A DNA stretch of 64,000 nt. Origin: Frondihabitans sp. Leaf304 (GTDB taxonomy: Bacteria; Actinomycetota; Actinomycetes; Actinomycetales; Microbacteriaceae). Shown piece after piece: positions 16,711 to 26,373 of this stretch. Each line of letters begins with the position of its first letter. Within the stretch, counting starts at the first letter, position 1. Under the pieces are notes generated by a model. The model saw only the letters and a program-made list of their open reading frames with translations. It was not told the DNA's origin and ran no database searches. Location: assembly GCF_001423105.1 (NCBI RefSeq), contig NZ_LMNV01000005.1, forward strand, positions 135,019 to 199,018, read 5' to 3'. The position numbers and the translations under genes were made by a program.

Positions 16711-18185
16711 CGCCCCCGCGTCGCACACTGGGTGTGCTCCTCGTTCTCGCCGTCTGCACGGGCGTCGTCACCTCCACCGCCCTCGGAGTGGCCACTCCGG
16801 CACAGGCCTCGCCGTACCCGTCGTGGTCAGAGGTGCAGGCCGCCAAGGGCCACGAGGCCAAGGCTGCCAAAGCGGTCGCCGAGCTCGACGGTGCCATCAC
16901 CACGCTGCAGCAGCGATCGTCCTCGGCGAACGACAGCGCTCTCGGAGCGGGTGAGCGGTACCAGATCGCCTCGCTGGCCGAGCAGAAGGCCGCACAGACC
17001 CTCGCCGGGCTGAAGAAGCAGCAGAAGGCCGCGGCCTCCACCGCCACGAAGTCACAGCAGCAGGTCGGGCAGCTCGTCGCCGAGCTCTCTCACGCGGGCG
17101 GTGGCCAGCTCACCGTCACCATGCTCACCGAGTCCGACAGGGCCGGCGACCTGCTCTACCAGCTCGGCGCGATGACCAGCCTCACCTCGCGCACGAGCGG
17201 CCTCCTCAAGCAGGCGAAACAAGACGAAAACGTCGCGGCGTCGCTCAGCGATCAGGCCGGTGCCGCCGAGAAGGCTCTGGCCGACCGGAAGGCCGCGGCT
17301 TCGGCAGCGCTCGAGCGGGCCAACTCCCTGGCCTCGACGGCGGCTGCGGCTGTCGCCACGCAAGAGAAGAATCAAGACCAGCTGATCGAGCAGGTGGCCT
17401 TCCTCAAGGGCACCACCGCGGCCGTTCAGAAGAAGTACTACGCGGGCAAGGCCGCGGGCACCATCGCGGATGCGAGCCCGGCCGGGACCGCAACGGGCAG
17501 CAGCACGGGGTCGGGGTCGGGCTCGGCAGGGTCGGGCTCAGGCTCAGCGGGATCGAGCGCGGGCGGCAGTGGATCGGCGGGGTCGGGCGCCGGATCCTCG
17601 GGTTCGGGTTCGGGTTCGGGCTCTGGTTCGGGTTCAGGTTCGGGCTCGGGGTCTGGTTCTTCAGGCTCGGGTTCGTCGTCGGGCAGCACGGGCGGGAGCA
17701 CCACGCCGACGAAGAAGCCCGCGCCGGCGCCGAGCAAACCGGCGCCCGCGCCCGCCCCAGCCCCGGCCCCGGCACCCAAGCCCACCCCGCCGGCGTCGAC
17801 CGGAACGCCCGCGGCCGTCACGACGGCGATGGCATTCGCCAAGGCCCAGCTCGGCAAGACGTACGTGTGGGGCGGCGCCGGCCCCGACGTCTGGGACTGC
17901 TCCGGCCTGATGATGGGCTCGTACAACGCCGCCGGCGTCTACATCGGCGGGCACTCCGTGCGCTGGCAGTACGACTACCTCAACGGCCAGGGCCGACTCG
18001 TGTCGATCGGGTCGATGAAGGCCGGCGACATCCTCTTCTACTACAACGGCACCGACGGCATGTACCACGACGCCATGTACATCGGCGGCGGTCAGATGCT
18101 CGAAGCACCGAACCCCAGCGCGAAGGTGCGGATCGTGGCGGTGCGCTACTTCCAGCTCTCGTACGTGGGTCGCCCCGTCGGCTGA
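16707..18185 (+). CDS. Secreted NlpC/P60 peptidoglycan hydrolase with Gly/Ser linker
   Basis: 492 residues. Signal peptide at about 8-35 (ends PAQAS). Coiled coil from about 38 to 245, similar to that of the preceding M23 protein. Then a Gly/Ser tract (about 255-325), a Pro/Ala/Lys tract (about 330-365) and an NlpC/P60 domain with Cys398 in DVWDCSGLMM and His454 in MYHDAMYIGG, so the cysteine peptidase should be active on stem peptides. The organisation resembles mycobacterial RipA-like proteins. The start is a GTG overlapped by the end of a short upstream reading frame. The Gly/Ser tract is encoded by near-repetitive DNA (17500-17700), prone to length change. Confidence 0.88.
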   Translation: MTPPRRTLGVLLVLAVCTGVVTSTALGVATPAQASPYPSWSEVQAAKGHEAKAAKAVAELDGAITTLQQRSSSANDSALGAGERYQIASLAEQKAAQTLAGLKKQQKAAASTATKSQQQVGQLVAELSHAGGGQLTVTMLTESDRAGDLLYQLGAMTSLTSRTSGLLKQAKQDENVAASLSDQAGAAEKALADRKAAASAALERANSLASTAAAAVATQEKNQDQLIEQVAFLKGTTAAVQKKYYAGKAAGTIADASPAGTATGSSTGSGSGSAGSGSGSAGSSAGGSGSAGSGAGSSGSGSGSGSGSGSGSGSGSGSSGSGSSSGSTGGSTTPTKKPAPAPSKPAPAPAPAPAPAPKPTPPASTGTPAAVTTAMAFAKAQLGKTYVWGGAGPDVWDCSGLMMGSYNAAGVYIGGHSVRWQYDYLNGQGRLVSIGSMKAGDILFYYNGTDGMYHDAMYIGGGQMLEAPNPSAKVRIVAVRYFQLSYVGRPVG

Positions 18186-18220
18186 GCCGCACCCCCCCCT
18201 CGCCGCGCCCAGCATGGCAA

Positions 18221-18282
18221 AACCCGCACGCCCGGCATAAACACCAGCCCTAGGGCAGGTGTCGACGCCGATCGTGCGGGTT
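18221..18282. terminator. Nested inverted repeat between convergent genes, probable bidirectional terminator
   Basis: Outer arms AACCCGCACG (18221-18230) and CGTGCGGGTT (18273-18282) enclose an inner palindrome ACACCAGCCC...(18241-18262) with one mismatch. It lies between the 3' ends of the NlpC/P60 gene and ppa. Confidence 0.65.
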
Positions 18283-18300
18283 CAGGCCGATCTGAGGGGT

Positions 18301-18804
18301 CTAGTGACCCGAGCCGGCGCCCTCTTCCTCGTACTTCTTGAAACCGGCCTCGACGATGGCCTCGGCCTCAGCGGCATCGCCCCAGCCGTCGGCCTTGACC
18401 CACTTGTTGGGCTCGAGGTCTTTGTAGCGCTCGAAGAAGTGCGCGATCTCGGCGCGCGTCTGCTCCGGCACGTCGTCGATGTCTTGGATGTGCGCCCAGC
18501 GCGGGTCTTTCGCGGGCACGACGAGCACCTTCGCGTCCGAGCCGGCCTCGTCGCTCATGTTGAACACGCCGACGGGACGCACCGAGACACCGACGCCCGG
18601 GAACACGGGGTACTCGAGCAGCACGAGTGCGTCGACGGGGTCGCCGTCGAGGCCGAGCGTGTTCTCGAAGTAGCCGTAGTCGGTCGGGTAGACGAACGCG
18701 GTGAAGAGCACGCGGTCGAGGTAGACACGCCCGGTCTCGTGGTCTACCTCGTACTTGTTGCGGGATCCTTTGGGGATTTCGACGACGACGTCATACGCGG
18801 TCAT
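18301..18804 (-). CDS. ppa: Inorganic pyrophosphatase
   Basis: 167 residues, a family I soluble pyrophosphatase that hydrolyses pyrophosphate to drive biosynthetic reactions. The start [19 protein letters not shown] and the signature [11 protein letters not shown] with its metal-binding aspartates are complete, as is [10 protein letters not shown] near the C-terminus. A GGAG site lies 6 bp before the ATG. Divergent from tilS. The last residues are Gly/Ser/His and vary in the family. Confidence 0.96.
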   Translation of the reverse strand: MTAYDVVVEIPKGSRNKYEVDHETGRVYLDRVLFTAFVYPTDYGYFENTLGLDGDPVDALVLLEYPVFPGVGVSVRPVGVFNMSDEAGSDAKVLVVPAKDPRWAHIQDIDDVPEQTRAEIAHFFERYKDLEPNKWVKADGWGDAAEAEAIVEAGFKKYEEEGAGSGH

Positions 18805-18859
18805 GGCTACTCCTAGATAAGTGGGGAAGGCGATGGCACGCCTGCAATAACGTTACAAG

Positions 18860-19972
18860 GTGCCGTCCCGACCTCGCCTGACTCCCGCTATCGCCGATGT
18901 CCGCCGTGCCGTCCGTGAGGCGCTCGCCGAGATCGCCTCCGGCCCCAGATCCGAACCGAAGGATCCGTCGGCCGCGCCCGCAACAACCGGCGCCTCGGCC
19001 GATGTGCTCGTCGCTCTCAGCGGCGGCCCCGATTCGCTCGCCCTCGCGGCCGCTACGGCGTTCGAGGCGCCGCGCGTCGGCTCCACGTCGAAGGAGCGCG
19101 GCGCCGGCGGCGGCCTTTCGACCCTTGACGGAGGTCTGCGCGCGGGTGCGGTCGTGATCGACCACGGCCTCCAGGCCGGTTCCGCCGAGGTGGCCGCCGC
19201 GGCCGCAGCTCAGGCGGAAGCGCTCGGGCTGTCACCCGTGATCGTGCGGCCCGTGGTCGTCGGTACCGATGGCGGGCCCGAGGCCGCGGCGCGTACGGCG
19301 CGGTACGCGGCGCTCGCCGAGGTCGCGCGGGAGACGGGCTCGCGTGCAGTGCTGCTCGGCCACACGCTCGACGATCAGGCCGAGACGGTGCTGCTCGGGC
19401 TGGCTCGAGGATCGGGGCCGCTGAGCCTCCAGGGCATGGAGCCTCGCGCCGGACTGTATGCGCGCCCGCTGCTCGGTCTGCGACGCGAGTCGACCGAGGC
19501 CTTCTGCGCGGATTCGGGGCTGACCCCGTGGATCGACCCGCACAACTCGGATCCTGCGTTCTCGCGCGTGCGCATTCGCACCACCGTGCTGCCGTTGCTG
19601 GAGCGGGAACTGGGGCCGGGTGTGGCCGAGGCTCTGACCCGGACGGCCGATCAGCTCCGCGAAGACAGTGCGGCACTCGACCACATGGCCGAGGAGCAGG
19701 CGGAAGACCTGGCCGACCATGCCGAGGCGGGTATCTCGCTGAGCGTCTCGGGGCTGAGGGCGAACCCGGCGGCGCTGCGGCAGCGACTGATCCGGCTCGC
19801 CGTCTCGAGCGAGTTCGACGTGACCCTGAGTCGGGCCCAGACCCTCGAGGTGGCACGCCTGGTCACCGACTGGCACGGCCAGGGTCCCGTCTCGCTGCCG
19901 GGCATTACAGTGGTGAGAAGCGGTGGAGTCCTGCATTTCGAGGCCGCCGCGGACCGCCAGAACCACCCCTGA
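18860..19972 (+). CDS. tilS: tRNA(Ile)-lysidine synthase
   Basis: 370 residues. TilS attaches lysine to C34 of tRNA-Ile(CAU) so that it reads AUA; it is essential in most bacteria. The PP-loop SGGPDS is at 54-59, and [13 protein letters not shown] and the [12 protein letters not shown] region follow. The C-terminal part is short, as in actinobacteria. The GTG at 18860 has TAACGT exactly 6 bp upstream, so it is probably leaderless. hpt follows 19 bp downstream, as in many actinobacteria. Confidence 0.92.
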   Translation: MPSRPRLTPAIADVRRAVREALAEIASGPRSEPKDPSAAPATTGASADVLVALSGGPDSLALAAATAFEAPRVGSTSKERGAGGGLSTLDGGLRAGAVVIDHGLQAGSAEVAAAAAAQAEALGLSPVIVRPVVVGTDGGPEAAARTARYAALAEVARETGSRAVLLGHTLDDQAETVLLGLARGSGPLSLQGMEPRAGLYARPLLGLRRESTEAFCADSGLTPWIDPHNSDPAFSRVRIRTTVLPLLERELGPGVAEALTRTADQLREDSAALDHMAEEQAEDLADHAEAGISLSVSGLRANPAALRQRLIRLAVSSEFDVTLSRAQTLEVARLVTDWHGQGPVSLPGITVVRSGGVLHFEAAADRQNHP

Positions 19973-19991
19973 CACGAAAGCACCGTTCCTC

Positions 19992-20543
19992 ATGGAGACC
20001 AGCGACATCGAGGGCGACCTCACCTCGATCCTCTACACGGAGGAGCAGATCCTCGCGAAGATCGCCGAGGTGGCGCGCCAGGTCGAGCACGACTACCAGG
20101 GGCGCGACCCGCTGCTCGTCGGCGTGCTGAAGGGCGCGGTCATGGTCATGGCCGACTTCGCTCGCGAACTGCGTATTCCGGCGACGATGGACTGGATGGC
20201 CGTCTCGTCGTACGGCTCGGGCACGAAGTCGTCGGGCGTGGTGCGCATCCTGAAAGACCTCGACGCCGACCTGCACGGGCGCGACGTCATCATCGTCGAA
20301 GACATCATCGACTCCGGGCTCACGCTGTCGTGGCTGCTCGCCAACCTCCGCGGTCGCGGGGCGGCGAGCGTCGAGATCTTCGCGCTGCTCCGCAAGCCGG
20401 AAGCCGCCAAGGTCGAGGTCGACGTGAAGTACGCGGGCTTCGAGATTCCGAACGAGTTCGTGGTCGGCTACGGCCTCGACTTCGACGAGCGATACCGGAA
20501 CCTCCGGGCGATCGGCATCCTGGCTCCCCACGTCTACAGCTGA
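19992..20543 (+). CDS. hpt: Hypoxanthine phosphoribosyltransferase
   Basis: 183 residues. Salvages hypoxanthine and guanine with PRPP. The PRPP loop [18 protein letters not shown], the flexible-loop region [11 protein letters not shown] and [15 protein letters not shown] are all present. I start at the ATG at 19992 (METSDIEGD), the family start; upstream in-frame codons overlap tilS. Co-directional with tilS (19 bp gap) and with ftsH downstream, the usual actinobacterial order. Confidence 0.94.
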   Translation: METSDIEGDLTSILYTEEQILAKIAEVARQVEHDYQGRDPLLVGVLKGAVMVMADFARELRIPATMDWMAVSSYGSGTKSSGVVRILKDLDADLHGRDVIIVEDIIDSGLTLSWLLANLRGRGAASVEIFALLRKPEAAKVEVDVKYAGFEIPNEFVVGYGLDFDERYRNLRAIGILAPHVYS

Positions 20544-20559
20544 TTCTTTTGGCGCGACG

Positions 20560-20613
20560 CGGGTCGCGGCAGCGGACCTCGTGCGAGCCTCGGTCGTCCG
20601 CTGCCGCGACCCG
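20560..20613. repeat. Perfect 18-bp inverted repeat between hpt and ftsH
   Basis: Arms CGGGTCGCGGCAGCGGAC (20560-20577) and its exact complement (20596-20613) around an 18-bp loop. There is no T-tract, so it may be a factor-dependent terminator, an mRNA stabiliser or a dispersed repeat. Confidence 0.7.
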
Positions 20614-20746
20614 TGCCGCGCGGACCGCTCACTGGCATCGCGCATTAGGCCTACGGCGAACACCCATCCGATGGCAAGGAACGGCGAGGTAGCCTACAAC
20701 TCACGTTCTTTCCTGCAGAAAGGTGTCGGGCGCCCCCCGGATCTCT

Positions 20747-22756
<2,010 letters not shown>

Positions 22757-22759
22757 GCC

Positions 22760-24235
22760 GTGACCGAGCCCACCCCCGACGAGACGATTCGGGGAGCGCA
22801 TCGCGCTCCCACGAGTGACCTCGACCCCACCGCAGCCACGTCGCCCGACCTCCACCCCGAGATCGAGCAGACGTGGCTGCGGCCGCGTGGTGCGAAGCGG
22901 TACCCCGGCGCCACCTGGCCTCAGAGCGACACTCGTCGATCGGACCGCCCCGCAAGCCCGGCGCCCGAGGCATCGCCGCCCCCGGCGCCCCGCCCGAGCG
23001 GCCGGCGTGCCAACCCCGTGGTCGCCCCCGAGGCGGTGGCCGCCGAAAAGCTGGCCGCCGACCGGGCGACGGTCGCTGCTCAGGGCGAAGCCCTGCGCCG
23101 CGTGGCCCGCGGCCGCCGCGAGGCCGACGCCGTCAAGCCCCCGGCGACGATCGAGGGGGCGGTTCAGCAGAGCGTTCCCGACGATCGGGCGGCGACCCCG
23201 AGCCGCCGACTGATCGCGGGCGGCCTGTTCGTCGAACCCCTCGCTCTGCCGGGCGTCGAGCCGAGTCGCGCCCCGCAGGTCTCGCCGGTGGGCGACCACC
23301 AGGATCCTGCGCTCCCGCCTGCCACCCCCTCGCCGACGGCGGCGGCTGATGACGTCGCGACCCGCGCCATCGCCGTCGTCCGTCGCGCCGGCCCCGTGGC
23401 CGCGCCCACCGTCGCTGATGCCCCTCCGGCACGCACGCTCGTGATGGGCATCCTCAACGTGACGCTCGACTCGTTCAGCGACGGCGGCCGATACGCCCGA
23501 TACGACGACGCGATCGCGCACGCCCGCTCGCTGGTGGCCGACGGTGCCGACATCATCGACGTGGGCGGCGAGTCGACCAGGCCCGGGGCAGCTCGCGTAG
23601 AGGTGCACGAAGAGCAACGGCGTGTGATCCCCGTCATCCGCGAGCTCGCCGCGCTCGGATTCCGCATCAGCATCGACACGATGAACGCCGCGACCGCCTT
23701 CGCCGCCGTCGAGGCCGGTGCCGACATCGTCAACGACGTCTCGGGCGGCCTCGCCGACCCGAACATGGCCCAGGTCGTGGTCGACACCGACGCGACGTAC
23801 ATCGCCATGCACTGGCGCGGCCACAGCGACACCATGAACTCCCGCGCGGTCTACGGCGACGCGGTCGCCGAGGTCAAGGCGGAGCTGTTCCAGCGGGTCG
23901 CCGAGCTCGTCGTGCAGGGCGTTGACCCGGATCGCCTCGTGATCGACCCGGGGCTCGGCTTCGCAAAGCGCGCCGAGCACAACTGGCAGCTCCTCGGGCA
24001 TCTCGCCGAGCTCTCCGAGATCGGACTGCCGGTTCTGGTCGCGGCCTCGCGCAAACGATTCCTGGGGGCACTTCTTCCCGAAGAGGCGGGCGTCGGCGAA
24101 CGCGACCCCGCCACCGCCGTCATCTCGGCGCTCAGCGCTCAGGCCGGCGCCTGGGGCGTGCGAGTGCACGATGTCGCAACCACCCGCGCCGCACTCGACG
24201 TGTGGGACGCCTGGCAGAAAGGCTCTCGTGCCTGA
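22760..24235 (+). CDS. folP: Dihydropteroate synthase with long N-terminal extension
   Basis: 491 residues. The C-terminal 270 are a complete dihydropteroate synthase that joins p-aminobenzoate to pterin pyrophosphate: LVMGILNVTLDSFSDGG (from about 228), GADIIDVGGESTRPGA, RISIDTMNA, and IDPGLGFAKRAEHNW. The first 220 residues, rich in Pro, Ala, Arg and Glu, have no family match that I recognise and look mostly disordered. Usual DHPS length is about 270-290, so a start inside the reading frame near 23430 is possible; against this, the frame stays open, has the codon bias of its neighbours and begins with a GTG 3 bp after ftsH. In related genomes folE usually sits exactly here; it is absent. 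Confidence 0.88.
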   Translation: MTEPTPDETIRGAHRAPTSDLDPTAATSPDLHPEIEQTWLRPRGAKRYPGATWPQSDTRRSDRPASPAPEASPPPAPRPSGRRANPVVAPEAVAAEKLAADRATVAAQGEALRRVARGRREADAVKPPATIEGAVQQSVPDDRAATPSRRLIAGGLFVEPLALPGVEPSRAPQVSPVGDHQDPALPPATPSPTAAADDVATRAIAVVRRAGPVAAPTVADAPPARTLVMGILNVTLDSFSDGGRYARYDDAIAHARSLVADGADIIDVGGESTRPGAARVEVHEEQRRVIPVIRELAALGFRISIDTMNAATAFAAVEAGADIVNDVSGGLADPNMAQVVVDTDATYIAMHWRGHSDTMNSRAVYGDAVAEVKAELFQRVAELVVQGVDPDRLVIDPGLGFAKRAEHNWQLLGHLAELSEIGLPVLVAASRKRFLGALLPEEAGVGERDPATAVISALSAQAGAWGVRVHDVATTRAALDVWDAWQKGSRA

Positions 24236-24590
24236 CCGACTCACCCTCACCGGTGTCCGAGCGACCGGGCACCACGGCGTCTTCGACTTCGAGCGGGCCG
24301 ACGGCCAGGAGTTCGTCGTCGACGTCGTCGTCGAGATCGACGCGACGGCCGCCTCGTCGGGAGACGCTCTCGACCAGACCGTGCACTACGGAATCCTTGC
24401 CGAGCAGATCGTGCACGACATCGAGCACGAGCCGGTCGACCTGATCGAGACGCTCGCCGAGCGCATCGCGGCAACCGTCCTGTCTCACCGCGCCGCCCTG
24501 CGCACCACGGTGACCGTGCACAAGCCGGGAGCGCCGATCACGGTGCCGTTCACCGACGTCTCGATCATGATCGAGCGGAGCCGCGCGTGA
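24228..24590 (+). CDS. folB: Dihydroneopterin aldolase
   Basis: 120 residues. Converts dihydroneopterin to 6-hydroxymethyl-dihydropterin. The start is LTLTGVRATGHHGVFDFER, with catalytic Glu/Lys region TVTVHKPGAPI and SVxI-type strand near the end. The GTG at 24228 overlaps the folP end by 8 bp and has AAAGG 5 bp upstream. Overlaps folK by 4 bp. Part of a tightly coupled folate operon. Confidence 0.93.
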   Translation: MPDRLTLTGVRATGHHGVFDFERADGQEFVVDVVVEIDATAASSGDALDQTVHYGILAEQIVHDIEHEPVDLIETLAERIAATVLSHRAALRTTVTVHKPGAPITVPFTDVSIMIERSRA

Positions 24591-25138
24591 GGCCCTCGTC
24601 GAAGGCGGTGGTCGCTCTCGGGTCGAACCTCGGCGACCGCGACGCCACGTTGCGCCGTGCCGTGAGCGCGTTACGAGCCACCCCCGAAGTCGAGGTCGTG
24701 GCCGCCTCCGTTCCCATCGAGAGCGTCGCCCTCACCGTCGACGGACTCGACGAGAGCAAACCGGCCTACCTCAATGGCGCCGTACTGCTCGCGACGACGC
24801 TCGAGCCCGTGGCGCTCCTCGACCAGCTGAACCGCATCGAGAACGACGAGGGCCGGCTCCGCGTCGAACGCTGGGGAGACCGCACCCTCGACCTCGACCT
24901 CATCGCCTACGACGACGTCGTGCTCGACACCGAGCGGCTCACACTGCCGCACCCCCGAGCCGCCGAACGCTCGTTCGTGCTCGAGCCCTGGCTGCAGGTC
25001 GACCCCGAAGCGGCGATCCCAGGATCCGGCCCGATCGCCCCCCTCCTCGCGCAGCTCTCCGACCCGGTGTCTCGCGTTGCCGGGGCCGCTCGCCTCGACG
25101 CCGACCTCGCCGACCACCACACCGGAGCCACCCCATGA
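24587..25138 (+). CDS. folK: 2-amino-4-hydroxy-6-hydroxymethyldihydropteridine pyrophosphokinase
   Basis: 183 residues. Transfers pyrophosphate from ATP to hydroxymethyl-dihydropterin, just before FolP. VVALGSNLGDRDATLR near the N-terminus, the loop ending RVERWGDRTLDLDLIAYDD with metal-binding aspartates, and LPHPRAAERSFVLEPW are all complete. The GTG start overlaps the folB stop by 4 bp, and the stop overlaps the next gene, so translation is coupled. Confidence 0.94.
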   Translation: MRPSSKAVVALGSNLGDRDATLRRAVSALRATPEVEVVAASVPIESVALTVDGLDESKPAYLNGAVLLATTLEPVALLDQLNRIENDEGRLRVERWGDRTLDLDLIAYDDVVLDTERLTLPHPRAAERSFVLEPWLQVDPEAAIPGSGPIAPLLAQLSDPVSRVAGAARLDADLADHHTGATP

Positions 25139-25614
25139 AGCGCACGAGCCCTTCCACCGTCGTCGCCTTCCTTGTGGTCGCCCTCGCGGCAGGCTTCGTC
25201 TTCAATGCCGTTCTCGCCTCGACGCAGCGCCCGGTGGCGGTTCCGTCGATCACGCTCGGCCTCGTGCTGCTGGCGATCGCGGCCATCGTCATCTCGCTGG
25301 CCGTGCCGGTCTTCCGCGTGGCTCGGGGCCGCACGAAAGAGCGCATCGATGCCTACTACGCGACCCGGGTCGTGCTCATCGCCAAGGCGTCGAGCCTCTC
25401 GGGCGCGCTGTTCGGCGGCTTCGTCGGCGGCATGCTGATCTACATGCTGACCCGCGGCGTCAGTGTTCCCGCGAGTTCGCTCGTGCCGACCGTCATCGGC
25501 GTCGTCGGGGGAGTGGTGCTGCTCGTAGCCGGACTCGTCGCCGAGCACATGTGCTCGATCCCGCCCGAGGACGGCGACTCCGACAAGGGGCAGCCGCAGC
25601 AGGCGCGGTTCTAG
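25135..25614 (+). CDS. DUF3180 membrane protein
   Basis: 159 residues with four membrane segments (about 9-27, 40-60, 83-105 and 118-138). This family sits directly after folK in many actinobacteria (Rv3605c in M. tuberculosis) and has no known function. The ATG overlaps the folK stop. The last 20 residues are charged and cytoplasmic. Confidence 0.88.
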   Translation: MKRTSPSTVVAFLVVALAAGFVFNAVLASTQRPVAVPSITLGLVLLAIAAIVISLAVPVFRVARGRTKERIDAYYATRVVLIAKASSLSGALFGGFVGGMLIYMLTRGVSVPASSLVPTVIGVVGGVVLLVAGLVAEHMCSIPPEDGDSDKGQPQQARF

Positions 25615-25623
25615 TGGTTTGCC

Positions 25624-25791
25624 CCTGACTTCAGGATCGGCTGGGGCGTGCTGGGGTGGCGGCACTCCTGACTTCAGGAGAGCTCCGGTTGGCGGCCTGA
25701 TTTCAGGAGGCCAGGGAGACCGTGATCCTGAAGTCAGGACGAGTTTTGCCGCCATGGCCTGAGTTAGCCACCGGCGCGCCTGAGTTCAGGA
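25624..25791. repeat. Cluster of TCCTGA-N2-TCAGGA palindromes
   Basis: At least five copies of a 13-14 bp palindrome in 168 bp: 25624-25636 and 25666-25679 (CCTGACTTCAGGA), 25696-25708 (CCTGATTTCAGGA), 25726-25739 (TCCTGAAGTCAGGA) and 25779-25791 (CCTGAGTTCAGGA), plus a broken copy near 25758. Between the DUF3180 gene and the PH-domain operon. It could be an operator array or a dispersed repeat. Confidence 0.85.
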
Positions 25792-25890
25792 TTGGCGGGG
25801 AGAGACTGGTGACGGAGGCGTCCGGTAGCCTGCGACAGTAAACGGCAGCCCGCCCGATAGGCAGAGCAGCCACGACCTCAGGAGCCCCCA

Positions 25891-26373
25891 GTGACCGACC
25901 GACTCGACCTCGACGGTGCCAGCTGGACCCGCATCTCGCCGAAATACAAGTGGCCCGAGATGGCGAGCTACGCACTGAGCGGCCTCGTGCTGGCGGGGGT
26001 GTCGGCATTCACGTGGTTCACGGGCCAGTGGTGGGGCTATGCGCTGACGGCCGGGATCCTTGTGGTCACGATCCTCCTGGTTGCCTTCACGCCGCGCCGA
26101 GTCCGATCGATCGGCTACCAGTTGCGCGATGACGACCTGCTCGTGCGCCGCGGCATCTTCTTCTTGCGCTTCGTCGCCGTGCCCTACGGCCGCATGCAGC
26201 TGATCGACGTCAACCGCGGGCCGGTCGTGCGCGCTCTCGGCCTGAGCGACCTCAAGTTCGTCACCGCGGCCGCGGCGTCGGCCGTGACGATTCCGGGGGT
26301 CCCCGCCGCCGAGGCCGATCGGCTGCGCGACAAACTCGTCGAGCTGGCCGAGACGCGGCGGGCCGGCCTGTGA
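25891..26373 (+). CDS. Membrane protein with bacterial PH domain (YdbS-like)
   Basis: 160 residues. Two membrane helices (about 28-67) followed by a YdbS-type PH domain: RSIGYQLRDDDLLVRRGIFFLRFVAVPYGRMQLIDV, then DLKFVTAAAASAVTIPGV. Related YdbS/YdbT pairs in Bacillus confer resistance to certain bacteriocins, but the role here is unknown. The GTG start has AGGAG 7 bp upstream. TAGCCT at 25826 may be the promoter -10. Overlaps the next PH-domain gene by 4 bp. Confidence 0.86.
   Translation: MTDRLDLDGASWTRISPKYKWPEMASYALSGLVLAGVSAFTWFTGQWWGYALTAGILVVTILLVAFTPRRVRSIGYQLRDDDLLVRRGIFFLRFVAVPYGRMQLIDVNRGPVVRALGLSDLKFVTAAAASAVTIPGVPAAEADRLRDKLVELAETRRAGL

Noticed and set aside
17500-17700. Repetitive DNA that might look like a CRISPR array
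   Set aside because: It encodes a Gly/Ser linker within the NlpC/P60 gene; there are no constant repeats with unique spacers. No CRISPR array is seen in the window.
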